Assembly (NCBI GenBank): GCA_018262715.1
Contig: JADFDS010000015.1
Location: forward strand, 1 to 52,478
Direction: 5' to 3'
Length of the DNA: 52,478 nt
Source: Bacteroidota bacterium
GTDB lineage: Bacteria; Bacteroidota; Bacteroidia; Bacteroidales; VadinHA17
The stretch's first letter is position 1, and each line of letters opens with the position of its first letter. Below are positions 41,979 to 52,478 of the stretch, one piece after another. The notes beneath the pieces were generated by a model that was not told the DNA's origin, searched no databases, and was given only the letters and a program-made list of their open reading frames with translations. The translations under genes were made by a program, and so were the position numbers.

Positions 41979-42113
41979 CCCCGCAGGGGACAATGCTTCA
42001 TCCCCTGCGGGGAATATTAATAATCACATCTCTGCTACAATGCTTGATCCCCTACGGGGAATATCCTCAATCGCAAATCGCAAATCTGCAATGCTTTAAG
42101 CCCTACGGGAAAT
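41979..42113. repeat. Cluster of three short GC-palindromic repeats
   Basis: Three diverged copies of a unit of about 26 bases sit at 41991-42017, 42038-42064 and 42089-42113, each beginning CAATGCTT and holding CCCTRCGGGGAAT or a close variant. CCCCGCAGGGG (41979-41989) also pairs with CCCCTGCGGGG (42002-42012). The cluster fills the spacer between gyrB's end and the permease start. It is too short and irregular for CRISPR and resembles REP-type intergenic repeats. Confidence 0.75.
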
Positions 42114-42129
42114 GCTGTCTCCTGCCTGT

Positions 42130-44133
<2,004 letters not shown>

Positions 44134-44179
44134 TTATAACTGATTAACAGTTTGATAATATGTTTTTTATAAAATCATA

Positions 44180-44187
44180 CAAAGGTA
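44180..44187 (-). promoter_or_regulatory. gyrB: Candidate -7 element for gyrB
   Basis: Minus strand TACCTTTG, an exact TAnnTTTG match, 67 bases before the gyrB ATG. The -33 half (TTCG) is imperfect. The long leader is AT-rich. Confidence 0.45.
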
Positions 44188-44267
44188 GCAAAATATGCCG
44201 GCTATCCTTCGAAAAAAGGCAATTATTAATGGAAAAATATGAACAAAAAATCCCGGTTTCCGGCACT

Positions 44268-45959
44268 TTACAGACTGTATGAAATTCCGCCCAGAAGCAT
44301 CAGGTTCCTTGACGGGTAATAGTTCCATTCAAAATATCGGCTGTAGGATATATTATTGCACTTGACCCAGAATGAGATTTCAGGAGTGTACCTGTATTCT
44401 ATGCCCATATTCAGGTTTGGGTGGAACGGCAGTTTTACCGTCTTTTCCGGCGCCATCACCCTCGCATACCGGACACCGGTCAGGGTGAGATCGGCAGAAG
44501 CGATGATCTTGTTCCTGAGATTATAGGCAGCCTTCAGTGACCCGTCCCACTCAGGCTTGTGCCAGGCATACTCCTGTCCCGACAGGTTGTATCCGTAGTA
44601 GTTGCCAAGCAGTGAAAGGGTCAGCTGGCGGTTGAGGGGCACTGACACCTCACCGTTTACCTTCAACAGGCTGCCGTCTGAATACACAGGCACAAAATAG
44701 TTGCCATACCCGATGGTGTCATTCATGAACAGAAGCATATCCTTGAAGAGGGTATAACTGGCACCGAGGGAGTAGGATGCATTGACATTCATTGTGCCTG
44801 AAAGCCCCGCGGAGATCCTCAGCTCATTGTCGGTGCTGCGCAGGTTGTACAGGGTGTCACCCGGAAGCATCCATGGATTGACATAGGCAGTATTCCGCGC
44901 CTGGTTGTTATCCATGAAACCGTCAATGGCTGCAGTGAACCTGAGGAATTTGGGGATGATCCTGAAGGTGAACATGGCATCAGGATATAAAAACATATAA
45001 AGCTTGCGAACACCTCCGACAAAGGGATCATGGTTCTCCTTAACATCGGCAGCCACCTTCAGCCCGAACCTGAATCTCCAGTCATCATTGCCTCTGGTGA
45101 TGTACGGAGCCAGGGTAATAAGGTTCCTTGACTTTGTATCCAGGGCCTTTGAAAAGATATACATGTCATAACCGGCGTCAATACCTGCATAAAGTCCGAA
45201 CATGTTTGTTCCGGCACTGAGTGAGAGTCCCGGGTTATGTTGCAGACCGTCACCCTGCCTGGTGAAAAAGTTGTACTTAAGCGCGGCATCCCAGTTCAGA
45301 TCACTTGAATCAGGCTCCATGGTGAAGTACCTGACTTTCCCTGTAACATCATAGTATAGGGACCTGATATCCTTCCTGTCAGGGTCGTAACCGGTAACAT
45401 CTGGATTGTACCCGTAGGCATGACGTGTCATCTGCCTGAAATCAATGTCACTGTCGAGCCTGCCCCTCCTGAAATACTTCTTCCCGAACAGCAGAGCCTG
45501 GTTGTCCAGGAATCCTGCATATACCCTCCTGTCATTCTCAAGCTCTATCCTGCCTGCCGACCCATAGGTCCGGGTGAAGAGCCCGACAGCGCCCTTGCCG
45601 GACCTGCCGTTCGAGATACTCACCTCAAGAAAAGGCGACAGATAGGTGCCAAGACCGAGGCTTACATAACCCTTCTTCAGGTCCGGCAGAGGCTCTGGCG
45701 AGAGTACCGCCGACTTTATGGGGCTGATCTCGTATTCAGGAACGAATGAACCGGGCGTAAAGTCGTAGTTGAACCGCAGGTTAACCGTGGTGGTGTCGTC
45801 ATCCGAAGGGAGGAGGGCTCTCTTGGTGGCCTCATGAAGGGTGGGCTTATACGGGTTGTAAAGAGTGACTGTTCTCTTTATTGTCTCATCCTCTGTCTGC
45901 GCGGCGGCTGTCACCGATATCAGCAGGGCAACTGCCATGATATAGTATTTTCCTTTCAT
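44268..45959 (-). CDS. Outer-membrane beta-barrel protein
   Basis: Predicted outer-membrane protein of about 563 residues. I chose the ATG at 45959 (MKGKYYIMAVALLISVTAAA, cleaved after AAAQ); starts at 45971 or 45989 add a few residues ahead of the signal. The rest alternates hydrophobic and polar residues with aromatic girdles, typical of barrels (YVSLGLGTYLSPFLEVSISN, NLNMGIEYRYTPEISFWVKC), and ends in an aromatic strand LMLLGGISYSL. There is no TonB plug domain. It starts 36 bases after the TPR gene ends; the two probably act together. Family name unknown to me. Confidence 0.8.
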   Translation of the reverse strand: MKGKYYIMAVALLISVTAAAQTEDETIKRTVTLYNPYKPTLHEATKRALLPSDDDTTTVNLRFNYDFTPGSFVPEYEISPIKSAVLSPEPLPDLKKGYVSLGLGTYLSPFLEVSISNGRSGKGAVGLFTRTYGSAGRIELENDRRVYAGFLDNQALLFGKKYFRRGRLDSDIDFRQMTRHAYGYNPDVTGYDPDRKDIRSLYYDVTGKVRYFTMEPDSSDLNWDAALKYNFFTRQGDGLQHNPGLSLSAGTNMFGLYAGIDAGYDMYIFSKALDTKSRNLITLAPYITRGNDDWRFRFGLKVAADVKENHDPFVGGVRKLYMFLYPDAMFTFRIIPKFLRFTAAIDGFMDNNQARNTAYVNPWMLPGDTLYNLRSTDNELRISAGLSGTMNVNASYSLGASYTLFKDMLLFMNDTIGYGNYFVPVYSDGSLLKVNGEVSVPLNRQLTLSLLGNYYGYNLSGQEYAWHKPEWDGSLKAAYNLRNKIIASADLTLTGVRYARVMAPEKTVKLPFHPNLNMGIEYRYTPEISFWVKCNNISYSRYFEWNYYPSRNLMLLGGISYSL

Positions 45960-45994
45960 CTTCTTCGTCATCTCGTTGTTCAGTACCATCTGAT

Positions 45995-48900
45995 TCAGTT
46001 AGTTGTTCCGGCGCCTGAAGGCTGTGCGGCTGTCAGGGCGGCAAGTTTTGCCCTGGCCTCTTCAATTATGCCGTCGTCCCTGACAGTATAATAGTCAATC
46101 AGGCTCTGCAGCGTTGCCTTCGCCTGGAAGGTGTCTCCCTTCCTGATGGCAATGTCTGACAGCAGCAGGAAGGTCTTGCCGGTCCAGTATGCATGAGGCG
46201 AACTCATGTCGACAAACTGGTTAGCCTCCTTCTCGGCACCGTCAATGTCTCCGGCAATCCACAGCAACTCAGCCACACGAAACTTCGACTCTGCCCCGTA
46301 GGCTGTGGCAACTTCCTGGGCCACACGCCGATAGTCATCGAGTGCATCGGCATTGTTACCCATTCTCTGGTTGGCCTTCGCCGTCAGGAAGGTGGCCTCC
46401 CTGGCCAGATCCTCCGTCAGCTTCTCCGAACCGAGCACCAGCTCTGCCGAGGCAATCACCCTGTCATCATCCTCGAGAGCCGACGCTGAACGCATCATTC
46501 CAAGATAGGCATACAGCCTGTTCTCCGGGCTTGAAGCCTCCCTGCCCAGCCGTTCGTAAAGCGACCATGCGCCTCTGTAATCCTTCTTCCCGAATGTGAT
46601 GGAGGCTGCGCCGAGCAACGACTGCTCCATGAACTGGTTGTTCCCTACACTGACCACCCTGAGATAGAGGTCAAGCGCTTCGTCAACATTGCCTGACCGG
46701 TTAAGGCAGTCAGCAAGGTAGAACCGGGCATTGGTGGCAAAGCTGCCTGACGGGAACTCCTTCAGGTAGTTCCTGAATATATCTGATGATCTCTCACAGT
46801 TGCCCTTTATGTACTGGTTCTCCCCGGACATGTACAGCATGGAGTCACGCGTGGAAGCCTCGATGTCACCCAGCCCCTCGACATTCTTCATGTATGCAAA
46901 GAACGACTCAACATCGTCCATGTCAGTATAAGCGTTCCTGAGACCGTTGACAGCGTTGCGGGCCTCCGGGGTGTTCCTGTAGTTTTCTATTACCTTCTTG
47001 AACTGGGCAACAGCCTTCTCATTCTCCCCGGCATTGTAATAGATAAGCCCGAGCTGCACCATGGCAGGAGGAACGAACTGGCTCCCGGTGTACCAGGCAA
47101 TGATATTCGTAAAGTCGGCTTCACCGCGTGAAGGCTGCTCCGTGGCAACATATGCCCTTCCCCTTTCAAACAGTGCGTTCGGCACGTATGTTGATTTCGG
47201 GTACTTTGTAACCAGGCCTGTGAGGGTGGTGATCTTGGCTGCGTTATTATTGCTCAACCCCTGGGCAAATCCCTTCTGGAACATTGCATAGTCAGCATCG
47301 ACCTTGCCATAGTCAATTACCTTGTCATAGTACGATATCGCCGACGGGTAATCAGCCCTGATGTAGTAGCAGTCGGCTATCCGGTTGCGGGCATCAACAA
47401 CCACGTCAGGTCTCTCACTCTGATCAGCCCTGTTGACGTATGCCATGAAATGAGGCAGTGCTTTCGCGTAGTCTCCTGAATTGTACCATATGTACCCCAG
47501 GTTATAGTCCGTCAGCTCATACTCATCCATCGATGAAGCGGCAGGCAGCTTCCTGAAGTTCTCCCAGTCACTGACTGCTCCGTTATTGTTGCCGAGACGG
47601 TAGTTAGACTCCCCTCTCCAGTACAGGGCCCGGGCATAAAGGTCAGGATTCCTTTCCTTGTAGGTGAGCGACCTGTCGAACATTGATACCGCTTCGGCAT
47701 ATTGCCTGTTGCGGAACTGCTCTATGCCACGGAAATAGGCCACCTTCTGGTACGCCTCCTTCAGACGGTCATCCTTGCTGCTTATCTTTTCAAGTGAGTT
47801 CAGGGCGGCCTGGTAGTTCTTCAGTCTCATGTAGGCGGATATCAGGTAGTCATACGCCTCTGACACATGTTCTGAATTGGGATATGTGCGGATGTAGTTA
47901 TGCAGTGCATCTATCCCCTCCCCAAAGGGAGCGTATGAATTCTCATATGCCAGTTTTGCGAAGTTGAAGAGGGCCTCCTCCTGTACATCCGGGTCAAAAC
48001 TCATCTTTGAGGCGGCCGAGAAAGCCATCTGCGCCTTTTTTTTGTCTCCTGCCTGAAGGTAGCACGAACCCAGCATGTAATACGCGTTCTGCGTCAGGAT
48101 GTCACTGCGGCCAACCACTTCGTTGAAAAGCTTCGTGGCCTGATCCGTGGCCCCGGTCTGATAGTAGCTGTATGCCAGCTCATATTTATCATTGCGGTCA
48201 CTGAGCCTGGTCTCTTTGATAAATTTTTCAAGGTAAGGGATGGCTTCGCTGTAATTGCCCTTCTGAAAAAATGCGTCACCGATGAACCGGTAAAGCTCTG
48301 TCTCCCTTTTCTTTCCCGCCTGGTCAATAAGTGCAGGAGCCATCTCCAGGATACCGTCGTAGTTCTTGTCGAGGTAATAGATCTGGGTAATGTAGAATGG
48401 AACAATGCTTCCGAAGGTTTCATCACCCTTCAGTTTCTCAAAACCCTCCAGTGCCGTACGGTAGAATCCGTTCTCATAGGCAATTGCGGCGTGGTAATAA
48501 GTGGCCGGCGCGGTATAATCGGTTTCGGAATCCATCAGCTCGGCGAAGAGCATCTGTGCCCTCTTGGTGTCACCCCTCCGGTACTGCGAGTACCCAAGCT
48601 TGAAAAGATACTCGGCATGCTCCTTGTCACTCAGCAGAATGCGGTCAGTCTGTTCAAACCACTCAATGGCGCAGCTATAATTCCGCTGCTGGTAACAATA
48701 GCGGCCCGATTCAAACCGCGCCTGGTTGAGCATCGGGCTCTCCGGGTTGGCGGTGATGAACCGCTGCATCCTGAACTCGGCATCAGGAGCCATCAGCCTC
48801 ATCGATGCCAGCGCAGCGTGATACTCCGCATCTGCCCTCTGAAGTTTGGTACCGTTCTGCCCGTTCTCAAGCCATTTGTCAAACAACCCGATGGCCGTGG

Positions 48901-49042
48901 TATACCTGGCCTTTGAAAGCATCTCATAACCGTTGTTCAGCAGGGAGGTCACCTCATTCCCTGAAAATGATACCTGCCCCTTAACCGCTGCTCCTGCGGC
49001 AATGAGTGAGACCATGACCACCGTCAGTATCTTCCTGTTCAT
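45995..49042 (-). CDS. Large tetratricopeptide-repeat protein (exported)
   Basis: Exported 1015-residue protein. Signal peptide MNRKILTVVMVSLIAAGAAV cleaves near GQ. The mature protein is one long array of TPR helix pairs, e.g. YTTAIGLFDKWLENG, ALPHFMAYVNRADQSERPDV and EALDLYLRVVSVGNNQFMEQ, about 20 or more repeats. Such scaffolds gather partner proteins in the periplasm. It pairs with the downstream outer-membrane barrel gene, then gyrB. No enzyme domain is visible. Confidence 0.9.
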   Translation of the reverse strand: MNRKILTVVMVSLIAAGAAVKGQVSFSGNEVTSLLNNGYEMLSKARYTTAIGLFDKWLENGQNGTKLQRADAEYHAALASMRLMAPDAEFRMQRFITANPESPMLNQARFESGRYCYQQRNYSCAIEWFEQTDRILLSDKEHAEYLFKLGYSQYRRGDTKRAQMLFAELMDSETDYTAPATYYHAAIAYENGFYRTALEGFEKLKGDETFGSIVPFYITQIYYLDKNYDGILEMAPALIDQAGKKRETELYRFIGDAFFQKGNYSEAIPYLEKFIKETRLSDRNDKYELAYSYYQTGATDQATKLFNEVVGRSDILTQNAYYMLGSCYLQAGDKKKAQMAFSAASKMSFDPDVQEEALFNFAKLAYENSYAPFGEGIDALHNYIRTYPNSEHVSEAYDYLISAYMRLKNYQAALNSLEKISSKDDRLKEAYQKVAYFRGIEQFRNRQYAEAVSMFDRSLTYKERNPDLYARALYWRGESNYRLGNNNGAVSDWENFRKLPAASSMDEYELTDYNLGYIWYNSGDYAKALPHFMAYVNRADQSERPDVVVDARNRIADCYYIRADYPSAISYYDKVIDYGKVDADYAMFQKGFAQGLSNNNAAKITTLTGLVTKYPKSTYVPNALFERGRAYVATEQPSRGEADFTNIIAWYTGSQFVPPAMVQLGLIYYNAGENEKAVAQFKKVIENYRNTPEARNAVNGLRNAYTDMDDVESFFAYMKNVEGLGDIEASTRDSMLYMSGENQYIKGNCERSSDIFRNYLKEFPSGSFATNARFYLADCLNRSGNVDEALDLYLRVVSVGNNQFMEQSLLGAASITFGKKDYRGAWSLYERLGREASSPENRLYAYLGMMRSASALEDDDRVIASAELVLGSEKLTEDLAREATFLTAKANQRMGNNADALDDYRRVAQEVATAYGAESKFRVAELLWIAGDIDGAEKEANQFVDMSSPHAYWTGKTFLLLSDIAIRKGDTFQAKATLQSLIDYYTVRDDGIIEEARAKLAALTAAQPSGAGTTN

Positions 49043-49265
49043 AACTTTATCCTTTTCTCAAGCTGTCTCAAAAACATTCACCTGCAGGCTGTTCCTGCAA
49101 TTAATTAATTCATTAACAATATATTGCGCAGACTTTCCGGCGCAGTTTCATTAGCCGTAAAAATACAATTATAATGCCTCGCGAAATCTTCCTTAACCTT
49201 CATTTTATCAACACAGAGACTGCTGATTGTTAATTCTTTTTTATTTTGCACAAAAACCGTTCCGA

Positions 49266-49982
49266 ATGGAAGAGATCACCCCTCTTGACACAATCATTGA
49301 ACTGAAAAGCTGTTCGATCATGCAGCAGGATCATCTCGTCCTCAGCGATGTGAACCTGAAAGTCGATAAAGGGGAGTTTGTCTACCTGGTAGGCAGGGTG
49401 GGAAGCGGCAAGACTTCACTCATCCGCACCCTCAATGCACAGCTTCCTCTCGCCGAAGGCGAAGGATGGGTGGCAGGATTCAGCCTCCACACGATAAAAA
49501 AGAGGGAGATACCTCTGCTGAGAAGAAAACTCGGAATAGTGTTCCAGGATTTCCAGCTCCTGACCGACAGGTCAGTGCATGACAACCTGGAATTTGCCCT
49601 CAGAGCGACAGGCTGGAACAACAAGGTTGCGGTTGAAGAACGGATAAAAGAGGTACTTGAAAAGGTCGGGTTGCAGAACAAGGGCTTCAAAATGCCTCAC
49701 CAGCTCTCTGGCGGCGAACAGCAGAGGGTGGTCATTGCACGTGCCCTGCTGAATGACCCGGAGATAATACTGGCCGATGAACCGACTGGCAACCTTGATC
49801 CGGAAACATCAGAGGAGATACATATCCTGCTGAAAAACATCAGCAATACGGGCCGGGCCGTTATTATGTCAACCCACAAGCACTCACTGGTCAAAAAATT
49901 TCCCGGAAGGACCCTCCGGTGCGAAAACGGCAAGCTTTCAGAGACAGAGCAGAACGATCAGGTAATAGAACTCCTCTTCTGA
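49266..49982 (+). CDS. ftsE: FtsE-type ABC transporter ATP-binding protein
   Basis: Cell-division ATPase partner of FtsX, controlling peptidoglycan hydrolases. From the ATG at 49266 it has 238 residues. Walker A is GRVGSGKT (43-50). The Q-loop is [13 protein letters not shown], the signature motif [20 protein letters not shown], Walker [14 protein letters not shown] and the H-loop MSTHKHS. No FtsX gene lies next to it in this window. It is divergent from the TPR gene; the stop codon abuts the convergent GNAT-like gene with no spacer. The frame's earlier start at 49227 lacks support. Confidence 0.88.
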   Translation: MEEITPLDTIIELKSCSIMQQDHLVLSDVNLKVDKGEFVYLVGRVGSGKTSLIRTLNAQLPLAEGEGWVAGFSLHTIKKREIPLLRRKLGIVFQDFQLLTDRSVHDNLEFALRATGWNNKVAVEERIKEVLEKVGLQNKGFKMPHQLSGGEQQRVVIARALLNDPEIILADEPTGNLDPETSEEIHILLKNISNTGRAVIMSTHKHSLVKKFPGRTLRCENGKLSETEQNDQVIELLF

Positions 49983-50888
49983 TCATTTCAGAAGCTTCAC
50001 GGGCCAGGGGAGACTGTTGCGGTACAGCCTCCAGTAGGTTGTTTTCTCCCCTCCGAATGATCTCATGAAGATAGCTATTGACGGAATTGACGACCCGGCA
50101 AAATCAATTACCTGTCCGGTACCTGCATAACTCCTGATCAGGTGATCTATGACGAGGTAGGATGTTCGCAGTTCGCGGCTTTTCCTGCTTCCCGCCGTAA
50201 AAAGCATTGTTGTGCGCCCGGGAGTTTCAATCACGAACATGCCCCAGAGGAGTTTTCCCTTTGGCGATCTTACACCCAGAATCCTTCCGAGTCCCGATGA
50301 GGTGCAATGCTCCATCAGGGTCCGGAGTCTCCGGTATGGTGATTCCCTTGTCACACCTGCCCTCCTGGCAGTATGGGTACGGAAGAGCGCAATCAGCTCT
50401 CCGGGGGTTGGATCCTCAACTATTTCCTGGGGATAGCGACGTGCAATGTTGATGTTCCTCCGGCAGTCAGTCATGTAATTAATCCACAACTTTTCATAAG
50501 GATCATCGAGCTTCAGCTCATAATTGTACTTCGGTGTAAGCCTGTAGCCCGGCACCGAGGCCTCCTGTCCTATGCAGAGATCAACCAGCCTGCAGAAACC
50601 GGGCATGAACGAGATGAACTCTTCAGCCATCCGTTTCCGGTCACCGTCAGCGGTGAAGAGTCCCAGTTGTTGCAGGAACAAGGGGGTGGCGATATAGCTG
50701 ATCCCCAGTTTTCTCTGGCGCGGCAGAGGAAAAACCGCATAATAATCATCGTCTACAAGTGCCTCCCACCCCGGTGACATTATATCCAGATACCAGGAAA
50801 GGGCATAAGGTTTTACGGCCTGGATCTCATTCAGGCACGCATCCCACCGCTCACGGTCTACCTCATTGTTTCTCAGATAGCTGATCAT
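49983..50888 (-). CDS. GNAT/FemAB-like acyltransferase-fold protein
   Basis: Cytoplasmic 301-residue protein without a signal peptide. It resembles Bacteroidetes GNAT/FemAB-fold proteins: the N-terminal YLRNNEVDRERWDACLNE, then a half with KLWINYMTDCRRNINIARR, and a C-terminal half containing LLWGMFVIETPGRTTMLFTA and VIDFAGSSIPSIAIFMRSFG, where the last resembles the FemAB FGG end. Its ATG overlaps the upstream deacetylase stop (ATGA), so translation is coupled. A role in transferring an acyl or aminoacyl group to an envelope glycan is inferred. Confidence 0.7.
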   Translation of the reverse strand: MISYLRNNEVDRERWDACLNEIQAVKPYALSWYLDIMSPGWEALVDDDYYAVFPLPRQRKLGISYIATPLFLQQLGLFTADGDRKRMAEEFISFMPGFCRLVDLCIGQEASVPGYRLTPKYNYELKLDDPYEKLWINYMTDCRRNINIARRYPQEIVEDPTPGELIALFRTHTARRAGVTRESPYRRLRTLMEHCTSSGLGRILGVRSPKGKLLWGMFVIETPGRTTMLFTAGSRKSRELRTSYLVIDHLIRSYAGTGQVIDFAGSSIPSIAIFMRSFGGEKTTYWRLYRNSLPWPVKLLK

Positions 50889-52189
50889 ACCTTCTGCATG
50901 AACAGCATTTCCTCAAATACATGTCTCCAGCCCTCCCATCCGTTGCCTTCATTGAGGGAGGTGTTGTGCCATATTGAAACAAACAGGCCGCCTGCGTTCC
51001 TGGTCGCGGCGATGAGAGTCCTGACAACCTCCAGGGCAGCCTCAGGCTGAAGATGCATATACTGCCTGAGAGTCACGTCCATCACCTGGAAAGGCACTAC
51101 AGTAAGGGTGGTTGCCCTCTCGGTGGCAAGATCATAGAAGGGGAAGGGCCGGGCGATGCCTGCCCTGAAACCAGGCTCATCATGATAACCCATTGTATAG
51201 TCATGCGTCATGCCCGCCTCACGGAAGTCACGGTATGTGTCCGGCATATTAAGAAGCAGCCAGTGTTGACGCACCTTCACGGGGGGATGCCCGGTAATGG
51301 CGCTGTACCGTTCCGCCTCAGTCTTCAGAGTCCTGATCCTGCCCGCGGACCTGTAGGATGAATGAAGGCCGCTGCCGTACATCCGGTCATACCTGCGGAT
51401 AATTTCACCGTAATCATGATCACGGAAGGGAGGATTATGGTCATACTCTCCCTGGTCACCCGTGGGGAAGAAAAAGAGGGCTTCGGATTGGCTTTCCTTC
51501 AGCTTTTCTTCAATGTATCCGAAGCTGTCATACGGGTCTGGTAGCTCTCCGGTCATAGTCCTTATCCGGTCAGCAGGCCTGGCTCCCACCCCGGCGAGCC
51601 CTTTCACCAGACCGCCCATGCTCCTCAGAAATCCCCTGCTGCGGTATGCAAAAGGCTGGTCAACATCCACAGTAACCAGGGCACTGTACTCATTGTGCCT
51701 TATGGTAAGAACCGGATACCGTCTTATCAGTTCAATCGCCAGGAATTTTGACCAGATCTCCACAACAGGAATCCTCAGGAACCCTCCCCTCCCGGCCAGG
51801 GAAGCGGCACCCGGAAACCGTCCGTGGGCATCAGGTGAGAAAGGGAGATATTCCTCATACCTCGACAGCATGTAAAATACGGCGGAGAAAAGATCAAACG
51901 GGATGCTTCCCCCTTCAGCTGCAAACAAAACCGGCATCTCTCCGATAAATGACACCTCAGGCCTTATCTGTTCAACACCTGTCGCATCAAGGAGTCCCGA
52001 CGGACGGATAACAAACTGATCCTTCACCTTCTCATTGGTGTAGAAGACAGCAGGACTGCCGCCTATCTTCCTTCTGTCAGTTGTTATCTCATAATTTATG
52101 CCCAGAACGGTGCTGAAGATCACACCTGCCGCATACTCAAGCCGGGGAGAGACTTCCGGAGAGTAAATCCATAGCTTCCTGGTTGCCAT
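50885..52189 (-). CDS. Polysaccharide deacetylase-like protein with DUF7033-type N-terminus
   Basis: Protein of 434 residues from the ATG at 52189 (MATRKLWIYSPEVSPRLEYA); the longer frame back to 52420 runs through a divergent promoter region and is not plausible. The N-terminal half resembles DUF7033; the second half is a NodB-like deacetylase barrel with SALVTVDVDQPFAYRSRG (an Asp-containing TxDxD motif) and MTHDYTMGYHDEPGFRAG (H-x-x-x-G-H). No signal peptide. It overlaps the GNAT-like gene by four bases. It is probably involved in modifying a surface polysaccharide precursor; the substrate is unknown. Confidence 0.8.
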   Translation of the reverse strand: MATRKLWIYSPEVSPRLEYAAGVIFSTVLGINYEITTDRRKIGGSPAVFYTNEKVKDQFVIRPSGLLDATGVEQIRPEVSFIGEMPVLFAAEGGSIPFDLFSAVFYMLSRYEEYLPFSPDAHGRFPGAASLAGRGGFLRIPVVEIWSKFLAIELIRRYPVLTIRHNEYSALVTVDVDQPFAYRSRGFLRSMGGLVKGLAGVGARPADRIRTMTGELPDPYDSFGYIEEKLKESQSEALFFFPTGDQGEYDHNPPFRDHDYGEIIRRYDRMYGSGLHSSYRSAGRIRTLKTEAERYSAITGHPPVKVRQHWLLLNMPDTYRDFREAGMTHDYTMGYHDEPGFRAGIARPFPFYDLATERATTLTVVPFQVMDVTLRQYMHLQPEAALEVVRTLIAATRNAGGLFVSIWHNTSLNEGNGWEGWRHVFEEMLFMQKV

Positions 52190-52194
52190 ATCAG

Positions 52195-52202
52195 CAAATT
52201 TA
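52195..52202 (-). promoter_or_regulatory. Candidate -7 element for the deacetylase gene, near-leaderless
   Basis: Minus strand TAAATTTG, exact TAnnTTTG, only five bases before the ATG at 52189. No TTTG at -33. If used, the mRNA would be leaderless. Confidence 0.4.
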
Positions 52203-52296
52203 ATAAAACGGCCGGTTACCGTCCCTGCGTGTTGATCCTTTTTATTAACAGAATTTGATGCCCCGGGACTAAATTTTACTACTTTTGTTGTTTGTG

Positions 52297-52304
52297 TAAT
52301 TTTG
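52297..52304 (+). promoter_or_regulatory. Candidate -7 element for the THX gene
   Basis: TAATTTTG, exact match to TAnnTTTG, 27 bases before the ATG at 52332. A TTTA sits 18 bases upstream in the -33 position. Confidence 0.5.
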
Positions 52305-52331
52305 TGTTCACAATTTAAAATTTCGAAGAAT

Positions 52332-52478
52332 ATGGGCAAAGGTGACAAAAAATCAAAGAGAGGAAAGATTATTATAGGATCCTTTGGCGTCCGCCGTCGT
52401 AAGAAAGCCAGGAAGAGCATTGTTGCACCATCTCCGAAGGAGACAGCAAAGGCAGCAGTGAAAGCAGCCCCTGTAACG
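52332..52478 (+). CDS. 30S ribosomal protein THX (3'-truncated by window edge)
   Basis: Hand translation from the ATG at 52332 gives 49 codons open to the window end. It starts MGKGDKKSKRGKIIIGSFGV and continues RRRKKARKSIVAPSPKET. The MGKGDKKSKRGKI opening is typical of the Bacteroidetes THX-type small ribosomal protein, which binds the head of the 30S subunit. The Ala/Lys-rich tail after residue 33 is longer than the shortest THX proteins. Divergent from the deacetylase gene. Confidence 0.85.
   Translation, partial: MGKGDKKSKRGKIIIGSFGVRRRKKARKSIVAPSPKETAKAAVKAAPVT

Noticed and set aside
42047-42060. 16S rRNA fragment suggested by CCTACGGGG
   Set aside because: The similarity is limited to this short palindromic core; no flanking rRNA sequence is present.
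41979-42113. CRISPR array
   Set aside because: Only three diverged repeats, irregular spacing and no cas genes nearby.
52190-52420. 77-residue N-terminal extension of the deacetylase protein
   Set aside because: It runs across the divergent promoter region and the THX start, and lacks conserved character.

Overview
The window looks like a chromosome segment from a Bacteroidetes bacterium, probably a Bacteroidales/Marinilabiliales-type lineage with mid-range G+C. Three things point there: phylum-typical proteins (Rpb6-type omega subunit, the DUF4835/PorD protein beside coaBC and recN, short RpoD, DUF4252, DUF4914 and DUF7033-type proteins, ribosomal protein THX, many exported proteins cleaved after AQ); recurring promoter-like sites of the Bacteroidetes form TTTG-N18..21-TAnnTTTG; and weak Shine-Dalgarno sequences. 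No phage, insertion sequence, CRISPR array or rRNA operon is visible. Most of the window is core chromosome, with small accessory patches.

Layout. 1-5855 (minus) is one tight operon read bamD, rpoZ/rpb6, coaBC, porD, recN, fabI; fabI runs off the left edge. 6046-7293 is an alpha-oxoamine synthase with its own promoter. 7311-9257 is a DUF4914 protein that looks like a distant PEP carboxykinase relative. 9481-11607 is an envelope-signalling operon: DUF4252, ECF sigma, membrane anti-sigma-like protein, DUF4252. An orphan TorD-type chaperone follows. 12307-13728 (minus) holds trxB and an SRPBCC protein. 13782-15806 (minus) holds a Tat-exported DUF362 protein and a DUF6599-like protein. A tRNA-Pro(GGG) with promoter and terminator lies at 15963-16037, followed by a repeat-rich spacer.

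16314-20336 is the most accessory stretch: a C69 dipeptidase, two small lipoproteins, an unknown 159-residue protein with an excellent promoter plus a 44-residue partner, and an orphan SiaC (DUF1987) protein. 20361-23941 (minus) carries ppa, a lipoprotein polysaccharide deacetylase and uvrB. 24076-27924 is a propeller sensor kinase and its LytTR regulator. Convergent terminators separate these from rpoD (28244-29104, minus), which has one of the best promoters here; a DegP/HtrA protease follows.

30872-34224 is dapF, a tiny coupled ORF, rlmN and dacB, linking diaminopimelate synthesis, ribosome modification and peptidoglycan trimming. 34351-39893 is a complete RND efflux operon (adaptor, pump, TolC). 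39883-41962 (minus) is a DedA protein and an amino-acid permease, then a cluster of short GC-rich repeats. 42130-49042 (minus) is a 1015-residue TPR protein, an outer-membrane barrel and gyrB. 49266-52189 holds ftsE, then an overlapping GNAT/FemAB-like plus polysaccharide-deacetylase pair. The start of the THX ribosomal protein gene is at the right edge.

The best leads for something undescribed are the PEPCK-like DUF4914 protein, the sigma/anti-sigma operon bracketed by two DUF4252 proteins, the unknown 159+44-residue pair, and the micro-ORF that exactly bridges dapF and rlmN. All identifications come from reading the sequence; no database search was run.
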